From positions 1 through 32,453 of IMG/VR virus record IMGVR_UViG_3300020408_000023: a stretch of DNA of 32,453 bases; one strand, 5' to 3'. This stretch comes from a virus. Positions 14,077 to 21,948 of the stretch are shown here, piece by piece. Every line of letters starts with the position of its first letter. Position 1 is the first letter of the stretch. The notes beneath the pieces are model-generated. The model searched no databases and was not told the DNA's origin. It saw only the letters and a list, made by a program, of their open reading frames with translations. The position numbers and the translations under genes were made by a program.

Positions 14077-17000
14077 TTATTTTCTGATTTTATATCTGTT
14101 ATACACAATGGAATTCCCTTGCTTTCTGGACTTGACCATCTCCATCATTGATGAGGTTATTTCTCCCAGCTCAATGTTTGTCTCTGGCTTGTTCTTTATG
14201 GTTTGCTTTATGTCAGAAAGCTCATTCACTAATATTGACAAATCAAGAGCTGTTGAGCTGTGTGAAGCTCTCTCAATTACTCTCCCATTCTTATAGTCCA
14301 CAGCTAATTTTGTAAGGTCCTCATTTGAAAGATTTCCTATCTGGTCATTTAATGATTTAGGGACCACTCTTTCATTGGGATGAAGTACAGCATGAAATCC
14401 ACCTTTCCCATCCACACCTTGACCATTCTTCCCAGTGTCTTCTGTTCCATCCATAAAAGCTGGAATTGAATTGATGAAAGACAACAGAAGACTGGTGTCT
14501 TTGATGGTCTCAGCAAGAGCTGTCTCAGGATTGGCTTGGACCTTGCTTGAGTAAGTATTGAAAACAGATTCAGCAAGTCTCAATCTTTGCTGTTTCTTCT
14601 CTTCCTGAAGTCTTTGTTTGTTCTTTTCATTTATTATTCTTTGCTGTTCAGCAAGTGATTCCTTTGCATCAATATTCCCATTAATTGCTAGTTGTTTAAA
14701 TGTTTCAAACTGGTCTTCAGCTTGGGATATTTCTTTGTCAATCTGTTCAATCTTTCTCTGTGATTGCTGAATGAAAAAATCAGCTGATGTCTTTACAATC
14801 TGATTGATTTGTTCAGCCTCTTGTCTTGCCTCTTTTACTCTGTCCTTATTAAGCTTGTCATTTGTTGCATTCTGATTCTCAGCATACTCTTCCAAAGCTC
14901 CATTTATCTTATTGTTATAATCATTTATCTGTCCCTCAGTGGTCTTTAGAATCTTATCAGTGGCTTCTTTTAGCTTACCATCTTTAACATCCTGAGAAGC
15001 CATGAATTCACCTTGCTCTTTCTTTTCCAAAAATTCTAGCTGTGTTTTTCTTTCCTCGAATAGATTCTTTAGAGCTGTGATTTCAGCTTCCTTCTCTTTA
15101 GATTTTGAGTTTTGTATTTTTGTAATCTTTTTTTCAAGCTCTTTGTCCAGCTCTGTTCTCCTGAGTCTTTGCATCTCCTCCATGTCCATCTTTTCAAAGA
15201 ATCTCTCATCCTCTCTTTGTTGCTTTAAGAAGTCAATTCTTTTCTGTCCTTCTTTGGTCATCATATCCTCAACAATCTCCACACGAGCCTCACCAGTTTC
15301 TCTGGCTGTCTTAATTGCATTCATTACCTCTCCAGAAATAAGGTCATCAGCTCCTCCTTGTCTTAGCTTTTCTTCTTGCTCTTTTAATTCCTTTACAAAA
15401 TCAATTATTTTGTCAGCTCCTTCTTTGTACTCTTTAAGGTTTGCTGATATGTTTTTCTTCAGGTTTTTAGGATTCCCCATAGGGTCCACATCCTCATCAT
15501 TTGCCTCTCTGTTCTTTATAGCATTTAACTTCATTGCATTGTATTGCTTTTCATATTTTTCAGCCTCTTTCATAGCTGAAAAATATACATCCGAATAAGC
15601 TTCCAAAACATCACCAAGCTCTTTCTCATTTTCTACACCAAAGACTCCGAAAACTTCTCTAAAAAATCCTTCTGCTGTTCCACTCATCTTATTGCTAAAT
15701 GCAATGAATTTGTCTTCAGCTCTGTTGAAATCCATTTCAGCTTTTGCGAGTTGTTGCTGTGATATTGTAAATCTTGTCGCAATGGCTTCCATCTCTGACT
15801 TCTTTTCAATTTCAGTAATTAAATCAGAATAGCTCTCTTTGACTTGGTCCACAAATTTACTCTCATCTTCCAGATTTTGCAGAGTGGTACCATATCTGGA
15901 ATTAATTTCATCTATTAAGTTTTTTCTTTCCTTACTTCCTTTATTTGAATCCATAAGAGCATCAAATAAACCTTTTACCTCGTCTTTTTCGTTTTGAGTT
16001 TCTCTTGCAAGTTTGTTCTCAGCCTCAGCTAAATCACGAGCATTGTTCTCTGTCGTTTCCATTATGCTGTTTAACTTCTGAAATCTTTGAAAAAGCTCTA
16101 AAGCAACAATCAAAACCACACCAAAAATATTCTTTTGTAAGGTTTGACCCAGCTTTTGAAATCCTCCCCTCAACAGAGCAAGAACCCCAGTCAATCCTTT
16201 GACCCTTCCAGACATGGTCATCAAAGAAGCTGTATAAAGTCTATTAGCTAGAGCTGAGCTTTTGACAATTATCTGGTATCTAATAAAAATCTCAATCGCA
16301 TTCATAACCACTGACATTATAGTGGATAAATTCTCAGCCAGAAACCCAATCATGTCCTTGAGTTTTTCTGAGGCTCCAGTAGAATCATCCACACCTAGAA
16401 TAAATCCTTCCCATGCTGAAGACAATAGAGTGATTTTACCTTGAACAGAATCAAGTCTTTTCTGAGCCATTGCTTCAAGCTCAGCATTCACATCAGTAAT
16501 TGAATCTTTAAATGAGGTTAGTGTATCAGCTTGATTCAGGAATACAGAGAAAGCTGAGACTGACCTTGCATCTGTCAGCTCAAGAGCTTCACCTAAATCT
16601 GTTCCCTCAGCTTTAAGTTTTTTAAATGCTTCCACAAGGTCATCCATGCTCTTGACTGGACCACCAATGCTCTTGGCTAATGGTGAGGAAGCATCAGCTA
16701 ATTTTAAGAATATGTTTCTCACAGCCACTGAACCCTTAGAAGCTTCAAAACCAGCATCTTTCAGCTTAGCAAGTAAGGTCACAGAGTCCTCAATTGAGAA
16801 GCCAAATGAATTCGCCACTGGTCCCACATTACTCATTGCACTCTCAAAATCAGCAAAGGAAAGAGCTGACTTTGTTGTCGCCACTCCAAGAGTGGAGACC
16901 ACTCTATCCATCTCCGAAGCATCCAGATTGAACATCCTTAATGATGCACCAGCCACCTTTGAAGCTGAAGCCAAATCTGAACCAGTTGCTGAGGCAAAAT

Positions 17001-17946
17001 TTGAGACAGCTTGTGTTGATTTTGTAATCTGTTCAGTAGTAAATCCAAGCTTTCCAAGTTCAATCTGCATCTCAGTGATTTGAGTTGCTGAAAATTGTGT
17101 TGTGGCTCCAAGCTCTTTGGCTTGTTCAGTCAATCCTGAAAGCTCTTGTTTTGTCTTTCCAGTTATGGCTGATAGGTCTGCTTGAGCTTGGTCAAAATCA
17201 ATCATGATTCCAGTCACATTCCTAAATATTTGACCAATACCCACACCAGCTCCAAGTGTTCCAAGTGTTCCAATCAGTCCCTGAATAGCTCCTTTGTAGT
17301 TACCTACATTTCTAAAGTTATCACCCACAGACTTGTCAAGCTTCTTCAGAGCCTTGTCTCCTCTCTTTGCTTCGCTGGTCATTTTATGGTATGACTGAGC
17401 CAGATTTCTGTATTCCTTAGAATTCTTTTTTCCAGCTTTCTCCAGAAGAAGCATCTCAGCTCCCAGCCTCTTGGATTCATTCTTTGCTTCTCTGGTTTCT
17501 TTGACCAGTCTCTTGTAAGCATTGGACTCATCCTGAATGGTCTTCTTTTGTTTCTCCTGAATCTTCTGGAGTCTCTCTTTCTCCTTTCTGTTTTGCACAT
17601 CAAGTCTCTGTTGTTGCTGTGCTGTTTTTATCTTTTGCTGTTCAATCTTTTCCAGCTCTTGGTTTGCTTTGGCTTCTTGCTGGATAGCTTGAGAGTGAAG
17701 CTTTTCTATCTGAATGGCTTCCTTTTTTAATGTGTTAGCTTGTTTAGTGACTTTGACCACCTTCTGGATTTCAGCTGTGGAATTGAGTTTTTTATTGTTC
17801 AGTCCTCCAGATAGTGCTGAAGCTGTTTTCTCCACCTCACTCTTCAGCTGTTCCATCATTTTAATGGTTTGCTTTGCTGAGTCTCTTATTCCTTTGAAAA
17901 TGTCTTCACTGGAGAAGATATCTTTTGCACTGATTTTCTTAGCCAT
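14077..17946 (-). CDS. Tape measure protein
   Basis: About 1289 residues from ATG 17946 (MAKKISAKDIFSSEDIF), which overlaps the previous stop by 8 nt; a GTG 11 codons upstream is less likely. Residues about 60-200 are a Gln/Lys/Glu coiled coil. A glycine-rich stretch (GLIGTLGTLGAGVGIGQIF) and a TP901-type core follow (KTKQELSGLTEQAKELGATT, then QFSATQI). Further on are hydrophobic helices and more coiled coil, and a C-terminal AVLHPNERVVP block common in Bacteroidota phages. It sets tail length and is probably ejected ahead of the DNA. The length and the lack of a sheath gene indicate a long non-contractile tail. Confidence 0.95.
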   Translation of the reverse strand: MAKKISAKDIFSSEDIFKGIRDSAKQTIKMMEQLKSEVEKTASALSGGLNNKKLNSTAEIQKVVKVTKQANTLKKEAIQIEKLHSQAIQQEAKANQELEKIEQQKIKTAQQQQRLDVQNRKEKERLQKIQEKQKKTIQDESNAYKRLVKETREAKNESKRLGAEMLLLEKAGKKNSKEYRNLAQSYHKMTSEAKRGDKALKKLDKSVGDNFRNVGNYKGAIQGLIGTLGTLGAGVGIGQIFRNVTGIMIDFDQAQADLSAITGKTKQELSGLTEQAKELGATTQFSATQITEMQIELGKLGFTTEQITKSTQAVSNFASATGSDLASASKVAGASLRMFNLDASEMDRVVSTLGVATTKSALSFADFESAMSNVGPVANSFGFSIEDSVTLLAKLKDAGFEASKGSVAVRNIFLKLADASSPLAKSIGGPVKSMDDLVEAFKKLKAEGTDLGEALELTDARSVSAFSVFLNQADTLTSFKDSITDVNAELEAMAQKRLDSVQGKITLLSSAWEGFILGVDDSTGASEKLKDMIGFLAENLSTIMSVVMNAIEIFIRYQIIVKSSALANRLYTASLMTMSGRVKGLTGVLALLRGGFQKLGQTLQKNIFGVVLIVALELFQRFQKLNSIMETTENNARDLAEAENKLARETQNEKDEVKGLFDALMDSNKGSKERKNLIDEINSRYGTTLQNLEDESKFVDQVKESYSDLITEIEKKSEMEAIATRFTISQQQLAKAEMDFNRAEDKFIAFSNKMSGTAEGFFREVFGVFGVENEKELGDVLEAYSDVYFSAMKEAEKYEKQYNAMKLNAIKNREANDEDVDPMGNPKNLKKNISANLKEYKEGADKIIDFVKELKEQEEKLRQGGADDLISGEVMNAIKTARETGEARVEIVEDMMTKEGQKRIDFLKQQREDERFFEKMDMEEMQRLRRTELDKELEKKITKIQNSKSKEKEAEITALKNLFEERKTQLEFLEKKEQGEFMASQDVKDGKLKEATDKILKTTEGQINDYNNKINGALEEYAENQNATNDKLNKDRVKEARQEAEQINQIVKTSADFFIQQSQRKIEQIDKEISQAEDQFETFKQLAINGNIDAKESLAEQQRIINEKNKQRLQEEKKQQRLRLAESVFNTYSSKVQANPETALAETIKDTSLLLSFINSIPAFMDGTEDTGKNGQGVDGKGGFHAVLHPNERVVPKSLNDQIGNLSNEDLTKLAVDYKNGRVIERASHSSTALDLSILVNELSDIKQTIKNKPETNIELGEITSSMMEMVKSRKQGNSIVYNRYKIRK

Positions 17947-18526
17947 CTTTTTGAGCTTTGTTGTGTTTTTCAAATTCACTCAGGAGGTCAAAATATTCCT
18001 GAGTCTTTAATTCTTTTATATTGAGCCAGTGACCAATCCACTTGCTCAGGTGAATCAAGGTCTGTGAGATTGTCATTCCACTTCCCTTATTTCTCATCAT
18101 GGTCTCAATTCTTTGCTCTTCAATCTCAGCTGTAGTCAGCTTCAATCTGTTTCCTGAGATACAAAAATCAAGCTCAGCTTTTGCTTTTCTTATCATAGCT
18201 TCAAGAAGCTTTTTATATAACTTCCCTAAGCCAAACTTTTTGATATAATCATCATAAACCATCTCCCAAGCAATTGAGTCCATCTGTGGGTCTCCTTTGG
18301 TCCCCTTTCGCAGTTGTGTCAGGTCTCCATCCGTACACTTGACCCAGCAATCAAGAGGAAGCTCATTGATGCTGATGAAGTATAAATCAGGAGAGCAAGA
18401 CTTGTCTGACTCTTCCTTCAAATCTGAGGATGATTTCTTGACCCAGCTTCTCAAGACTTTCTTGAGTGAGTCCAATGATACCCTCACCATATTTGAAAAA
18501 GAGATTTGTCTTTTCTCCTTCGTCAT
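17939..18526 (-). CDS. Tail assembly-region protein upstream of tape measure; start unresolved
   Basis: The frame encodes 195 residues, but the conserved-looking part starts near residue 48 (FISINELPLDCWVKCTDGD) and runs to the end (MTISQTLIHLSKWIGHWLNI). This fits a small protein family found just before tape measure genes in Bacteroidota phages. The first 46 codons lie inside the preceding gene in another frame, and no ATG, GTG or TTG occurs between that gene's stop and residue 82. Either translation starts inside the upstream gene (ATG 18526 or 18490, without Shine-Dalgarno), or ribosomes shift +1 at TCC-TGA (18392-18387) and make a 310-residue fusion. Its position matches that of tail assembly chaperones. 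Confidence 0.6.
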   Translation of the reverse strand: MTKEKRQISFSNMVRVSLDSLKKVLRSWVKKSSSDLKEESDKSCSPDLYFISINELPLDCWVKCTDGDLTQLRKGTKGDPQMDSIAWEMVYDDYIKKFGLGKLYKKLLEAMIRKAKAELDFCISGNRLKLTTAEIEEQRIETMMRNKGSGMTISQTLIHLSKWIGHWLNIKELKTQEYFDLLSEFEKHNKAQKDG

Positions 18527-18872
18527 TTATTTTAATCGGATTCGCATTGATTTCAAAATAATCTGGATAAACATCCAGAGTAAAAGAATCAAAAAAAGCT
18601 CCAGTGTCTTTCAATGTGTAATGTGTCCCAGCCATCTTTTCACCTCCAGAAATTTCTTGAGTCCTGATGCTATATTCACCAATGACATTTCCATCTTCAT
18701 CCACTCCTTTCTTGAAAAGTTGGTCCTCTGTTATGAGGTCCAGAATAAAGGTGTGAAGTGTCTTGTCTTTAAAGATTTCTTTCCACACAAATCTCTGATT
18801 CCACTTCCTTCTTCCATCAGCTATAATCCTGATTTTTTCCCCCATTAAAGTGTTCATTATATCAAAAGACAT
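18387..18872 (-). CDS. Tail-completion or tail-assembly protein, first gene of operon B
   Basis: A 161-residue protein (MSFDIMNTLMGEKIRIIADG). The central KMAGTHYTLKDTGAFFDSFT and the end (LTQESLEKLGQEIILRFEG) are features I associate with small tail genes beside the tube gene in Bacteroidota phages. It begins 3 nt after the 17-codon mini-frame in element B. Its stop region TTG-CTC-TCC-TGA is the possible +1 frameshift site linking it to the next gene. A neck/tail terminator or chaperone role is inferred from position. Confidence 0.6.
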   Translation of the reverse strand: MSFDIMNTLMGEKIRIIADGRRKWNQRFVWKEIFKDKTLHTFILDLITEDQLFKKGVDEDGNVIGEYSIRTQEISGGEKMAGTHYTLKDTGAFFDSFTLDVYPDYFEINANPIKINDEGEKTNLFFKYGEGIIGLTQESLEKLGQEIILRFEGRVRQVLLS

Positions 18873-18888
18873 GATTTAAGTGTTTTGA

Positions 18889-18984
18889 AAACCCCTCTCT
18901 GTATCCCTTTGTTTATAGGCAAATCGCATTTCTCCAGATTTTGATGGTATCATACCAGAGAAAGACAAAAGTGTCTTAAAACGC
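18889..18984 (-). promoter_or_regulatory. Operon-head element, copy B
   Basis: Second copy of the repeated intergenic element. Minus strand: GCGTTTTAAGACACTTTTGT, a 6-bp stem AAGACA/TGTCTT (18962-18967 with 18972-18977, loop of 4), CTCTGGTATGATACC, ATCTGGAGAAATG, then the box AAAGGGATACAGAG. An ATG preceded by TGGAGA opens a 17-codon frame (18929-18876) ending 3 nt before the first tail gene. It heads the tail/lysis operon. Confidence 0.5.
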
Positions 18985-19045
18985 ATAAAAAGGATATCTG
19001 TGGACATTTTGGTGATTTTGGACATTTAGCTCTTTTTTGGTGTGA

Positions 19046-19065
19046 GGGAGGACCAAAATCCTCCC
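19046..19065. other. Hairpin after the tail-tube gene
   Basis: GGGAGGA and TCCTCCC form a perfect 7-bp GC-rich stem with a 6-nt loop, 28 nt after the stop of the tail-tube-like gene. No U-tract follows in either direction, so it is not a standard intrinsic terminator. It may still mark the end of the head operon or protect the transcript's 3' end. Confidence 0.45.
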
Positions 19066-19093
19066 CCATTGTTCACCAATTTAAACCTAATTA

Positions 19094-19996
19094 CTATGAA
19101 GCAACAAAGGTCTTTTCTCCGACAAAACCAGCCTTATTAATCGCCACAATGTAAGTTGTTCCAGTAACGAATGCACCAGTCAAAGTGTAGTTTCCTTCAA
19201 GTGGTATATTCTCAACAGCGACAATCGGCAAGTTGACCCCTGAAGCATCCTTCACCCTAAAGTCAGGTGTGTCTAATCCCTTCACCATGATTGGATTATA
19301 TGCTGTACCATAGTCAAGCTCGGCATCAAAAGTGATTGATGTGTTTGCTACCTGAGTCAAGTCATTGAAATTGACATCCATCAAACCAGTCAAGTCATTC
19401 ATGTTTATTCCAGATTCTTCTGGAGTAATCATGTAAAGAGTACCCTCGTCAAAGGTTCTCTCAAAGTCAAATCCTATCATGATTTTTGAACAAGTTGAGT
19501 CTGTTGCAAACATTAATTTAGGGTCAAAAGAAGGATTGTCCACTGGGATAGGATATAAATATCCGTCTTTTTTAGAACCTATTAAATTACCAGCAACATC
19601 AACCATAAAGATTCCAAAATCTACGCATCTGTTGTTTTGTAATTTACTCAACAATGTAGGTGATGAATCATCAGCCCAAAGCTCACCTGAAAAGCTTCTC
19701 ACTCCTTGTCTAAGGAAAGCTTTTCTCCCAGAGTTTGCTTCCTCAAAAAGTGAGTCAGCTTTTGGAAGCTCCACATTCTCAAAGCTTGGAAGTGGGAACC
19801 ATCTTTTTGAGTCATCTGTATCATTAGTTAAATCTGTCCAGACTGGGACAGAAGCTGACAAATCAATTCCATTTAGAACCCCAGTGTCAGATTTCAAGGG
19901 AACCATTATCAATGAGCTTGTCACTGATTGGATAGGAAGACATGAAGGAAGTCCAGTGTTTGAAAGTCCCATGTCGCAGTTACATCCTAAAGCCAT
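19094..19996 (-). CDS. Major tail tube-like structural protein
   Basis: A 300-residue protein beginning MALGCNCDMGLSNTGLPSCL, a cysteine-bearing N-terminus I recognise from the principal structural protein found after the connectors in Bacteroidota siphophages. The body is beta-rich (SFSGELWADDSSPTLLSKL; ILKs are scarce), and the last 70 residues look like an Ig-like or beta-sandwich domain (NYTLTGAFVTGTTYIVAINK). It is the last gene of the head operon and precedes element B. Tail tube is the favoured identity from order and composition; a different major virion protein is possible. Confidence 0.65.
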   Translation of the reverse strand: MALGCNCDMGLSNTGLPSCLPIQSVTSSLIMVPLKSDTGVLNGIDLSASVPVWTDLTNDTDDSKRWFPLPSFENVELPKADSLFEEANSGRKAFLRQGVRSFSGELWADDSSPTLLSKLQNNRCVDFGIFMVDVAGNLIGSKKDGYLYPIPVDNPSFDPKLMFATDSTCSKIMIGFDFERTFDEGTLYMITPEESGINMNDLTGLMDVNFNDLTQVANTSITFDAELDYGTAYNPIMVKGLDTPDFRVKDASGVNLPIVAVENIPLEGNYTLTGAFVTGTTYIVAINKAGFVGEKTFVAS

Positions 19997-20068
19997 ATTT
20001 TAAAAGTATTTTGAGCTTTTTAGCTCTGTTAATTATTCAATTTTGTTTTGTGTTTTAAGCTCACCAGC
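19997..20068. other. 72-nt gap with small hairpin
   Basis: Non-coding gap between the connector gene and the tail-tube-like gene. It contains GAGCT-TTTT-AGCTC (20013-20026), a 5-bp stem with a 4-nt loop, in an A/T-rich background. Possibly an attenuator or processing site that adjusts expression of the abundant tube protein. No promoter motif is clear. Confidence 0.3.
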
Positions 20069-20755
20069 TCAACATTTGCAGTTTATTTTATACTTTCTGA
20101 GATTGACTCTCAGCTCCACACCAGAAAGATTTGCATCCAGTATGTTCTCAAAGATTCCTTTCTCATCTTCCATCCCAAATCTTGAGAATGTTGTCAGGTC
20201 GAAGGACTCCAAAGTTTCAAAGCTTCTGTCTTTCTCTATTGTCTTAATAAATTGCTGAGCCAGTCTTTCCATAGGATAGACCACATGCATTCTGTGGTCT
20301 TTCGTATAGTAGTTTCTGACATCGGTTTCATCCAAGAAGAAGAGCCTTATCTCAGACTCAAAATCAATGGACTCACCTCTCCCCAGTTTGCTGATTCTGA
20401 TTATCTCCAGAAGCCAAGCAAGAGGAGTCTTTTCTCTGAGGTCATTAGTTGAGAGTGACCACTCTCTATTGGTTGCAAGTTTGGTCCCTGAGATATAGAA
20501 TGGAGCTGGAAGATATATCTTCCCATCTAATGGAGGAGAAGCTGAATCCTTTGGTTTTGATGTGCAATATTCATCATCAACCACCTCAGTGATTCTGTAC
20601 TTTCTATCAAATGAGTCTGTGACTATCTTCCCCACTCTCATCCACTTGGTGTCACAAATGTAGGTCCTCTCAGTTGAAGCATCATACTTCCCTTGAACAG
20701 AATTGTCCATCTGTGAAATCAAATCACCCACAATGACTGAAAGCTCTTTCATCAT
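20069..20755 (-). CDS. Neck/head-tail connector-region protein
   Basis: A 228-residue protein from the ATG at 20755, which overlaps the preceding stop as ATGA; the frame is open 12 codons further upstream, but that would overlap by 40 nt. Features include DTKWMRVGKIVTDSFDRKYR near the N-terminus and a basic, cysteine-ending tail (LRKYKINCKC). No enzymatic motif. Gene order between the adaptor-like gene and the tail-tube-like gene suggests a neck, stopper or tail-completion protein. Confidence 0.55.
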   Translation of the reverse strand: MMKELSVIVGDLISQMDNSVQGKYDASTERTYICDTKWMRVGKIVTDSFDRKYRITEVVDDEYCTSKPKDSASPPLDGKIYLPAPFYISGTKLATNREWSLSTNDLREKTPLAWLLEIIRISKLGRGESIDFESEIRLFFLDETDVRNYYTKDHRMHVVYPMERLAQQFIKTIEKDRSFETLESFDLTTFSRFGMEDEKGIFENILDANLSGVELRVNLRKYKINCKC

Positions 20756-21549
20756 ATCCAGTAAGCTTTTGATTTCATACAACCATTCCAAAGACTAAAA
20801 TCACCCACTCCAACGTATGTAGGAGTGATAGTTGCATTCTCGTCACCACCAGCAATGGTCAAGACTTCGCCTACAACATATCCACTCCCCACATTTGTAA
20901 AAGTTAGGGATGTAACTTCACCAGCTGTGGTAACAATTGTCACCTCAGCTCCTGAGCCTGAACCACCATTCAAAGCAAAAGTCCCATCCACATATCCAGT
21001 CCCAGCTGTGGTCAAGTCATAAGTGACCAGTTGACCAGTGACCTGATTCTGATTGCTGTGAATGTATTCCTGAATGCTTCTGTAAGTGTTCAAGGCTTCG
21101 TTGTATCTTTCCCACATTAATGAATGTGGTGAATCAACAACATCACTCAGCTCAGCTCTTTGTTTTACATTCCCATAAGGTGTCATCTGATTCATTAAGT
21201 CCCTTGCATATTCCCAATATATGAACCCCTTGAGCATCTCAAGGATTCCATCTGATTCAAGAATCTGGTTCAATCTATATCCATAAAGACTGGACCCACT
21301 CAAAAAGAGTGACTTGTTCCAGTCCATGAAAAATGGATTGAACACTTTTTGAAAGTTTGGACTCTTAGGTGTCTGAGGACTTCCAGCTGTGAGGTCTGCT
21401 TCAAAGGAATTGAAGAGGTCAGCTCCAAACAAATGAAGTAGATATCTCTCACTATATTTCTCAATGTAGCTCTCAAGCTTTTGGTCATCATACATCCCAG
21501 TGCTTAGCTCATACTTATCAATAAAATCATCAGGACTCAATAATATCAT
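20752..21549 (-). CDS. Head-tail adaptor-like protein with added GSGY beta domain
   Basis: A 265-residue protein. The N-terminal 170 residues (MILLSPDDFIDKYELSTGMY, then KLESYIEKYSERYLLHLFG) resemble the helical head-tail adaptors of Bacteroidota phages. A second region of about 75 residues reads TAGTGYVDGTFALNGGSGSG... and NVGSGYVVGEVLTIAGG, two related strands with a GxGY-x-x-G signature often found in beta-rich modules of marine and gut phage neck proteins. The fusion is unusual for a small adaptor and may decorate the neck. Confidence 0.6.
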   Translation of the reverse strand: MILLSPDDFIDKYELSTGMYDDQKLESYIEKYSERYLLHLFGADLFNSFEADLTAGSPQTPKSPNFQKVFNPFFMDWNKSLFLSGSSLYGYRLNQILESDGILEMLKGFIYWEYARDLMNQMTPYGNVKQRAELSDVVDSPHSLMWERYNEALNTYRSIQEYIHSNQNQVTGQLVTYDLTTAGTGYVDGTFALNGGSGSGAEVTIVTTAGEVTSLTFTNVGSGYVVGEVLTIAGGDENATITPTYVGVGDFSLWNGCMKSKAYWI

Positions 21550-21554
21550 CAGTC

Positions 21555-21932
21555 TTATTTTTTCAATTTACCCCATCCCCTTTTCAGGAAACCTTTGACC
21601 ACTGCACCAGTGACCTTCCAGATTGCACCTTTTGGAAGTTTACGATTTGTACCATTTGCTTCAAAGAGATAAGTGTCTGAGTCATTGATTTCAATCTCCA
21701 GACTGACATTGTCACCTTTCTTGGAATACTTTCCATCAATATGCTTTCCATCCCATTCCACATCAAGATTCCCATCAGCATCTCTGTCAATTTCAATGTC
21801 CACTCTTTTAGTGTCAATATCAATATCAAGGACTTTTTTCTTTCTGGTCTTCTTGGCTTGTTTTCGGTCAGCTCTTTTCTCAGCTCTGTCCTCTTGTCTT
21901 TGCTCTTTGGTTCTTCTCGTTTTCTTTTCCAT
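21555..21932 (-). CDS. Highly basic/acidic head-region protein
   Basis: A 125-residue protein with an extremely basic N-terminus (residues 1-33, Arg/Lys-rich: KKTRRTKEQRQEDRAEKRAD) followed by alternating strands rich in Asp (DIDIDTKRVDIEIDRDADGN) and a short hydrophobic, basic C-terminus. It lies between the capsid and adaptor genes. A head-stabilising, DNA-contacting or capsid-decoration protein is plausible from charge and position; I recognise no family. Confidence 0.6.
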   Translation of the reverse strand: MEKKTRRTKEQRQEDRAEKRADRKQAKKTRKKKVLDIDIDTKRVDIEIDRDADGNLDVEWDGKHIDGKYSKKGDNVSLEIEINDSDTYLFEANGTNRKLPKGAIWKVTGAVVKGFLKRGWGKLKK

Positions 21933-21948
21933 TGTGTGCTATTTTATT

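Noticed and set aside
15002-15598. Plus-strand frame of 198 codons rich in Ser, Phe and Cys
   Set aside because: It is the mirror of the Lys/Glu-rich coiled coil of the tape measure gene; composition alone explains its length.
12325-17946. Contractile tail
   Set aside because: No sheath, spike or baseplate wedge proteins are recognisable; the tail genes fit a siphovirus.
19046-19065. Intrinsic terminator after the tail-tube gene
   Set aside because: The stem is strong but no U-tract follows in the direction of transcription, so it is listed only as a hairpin.
19479-20003. Plus-strand frame of 174 codons
   Set aside because: Fully within the tail-tube-like gene on the other strand, without motif or plausible start signals.
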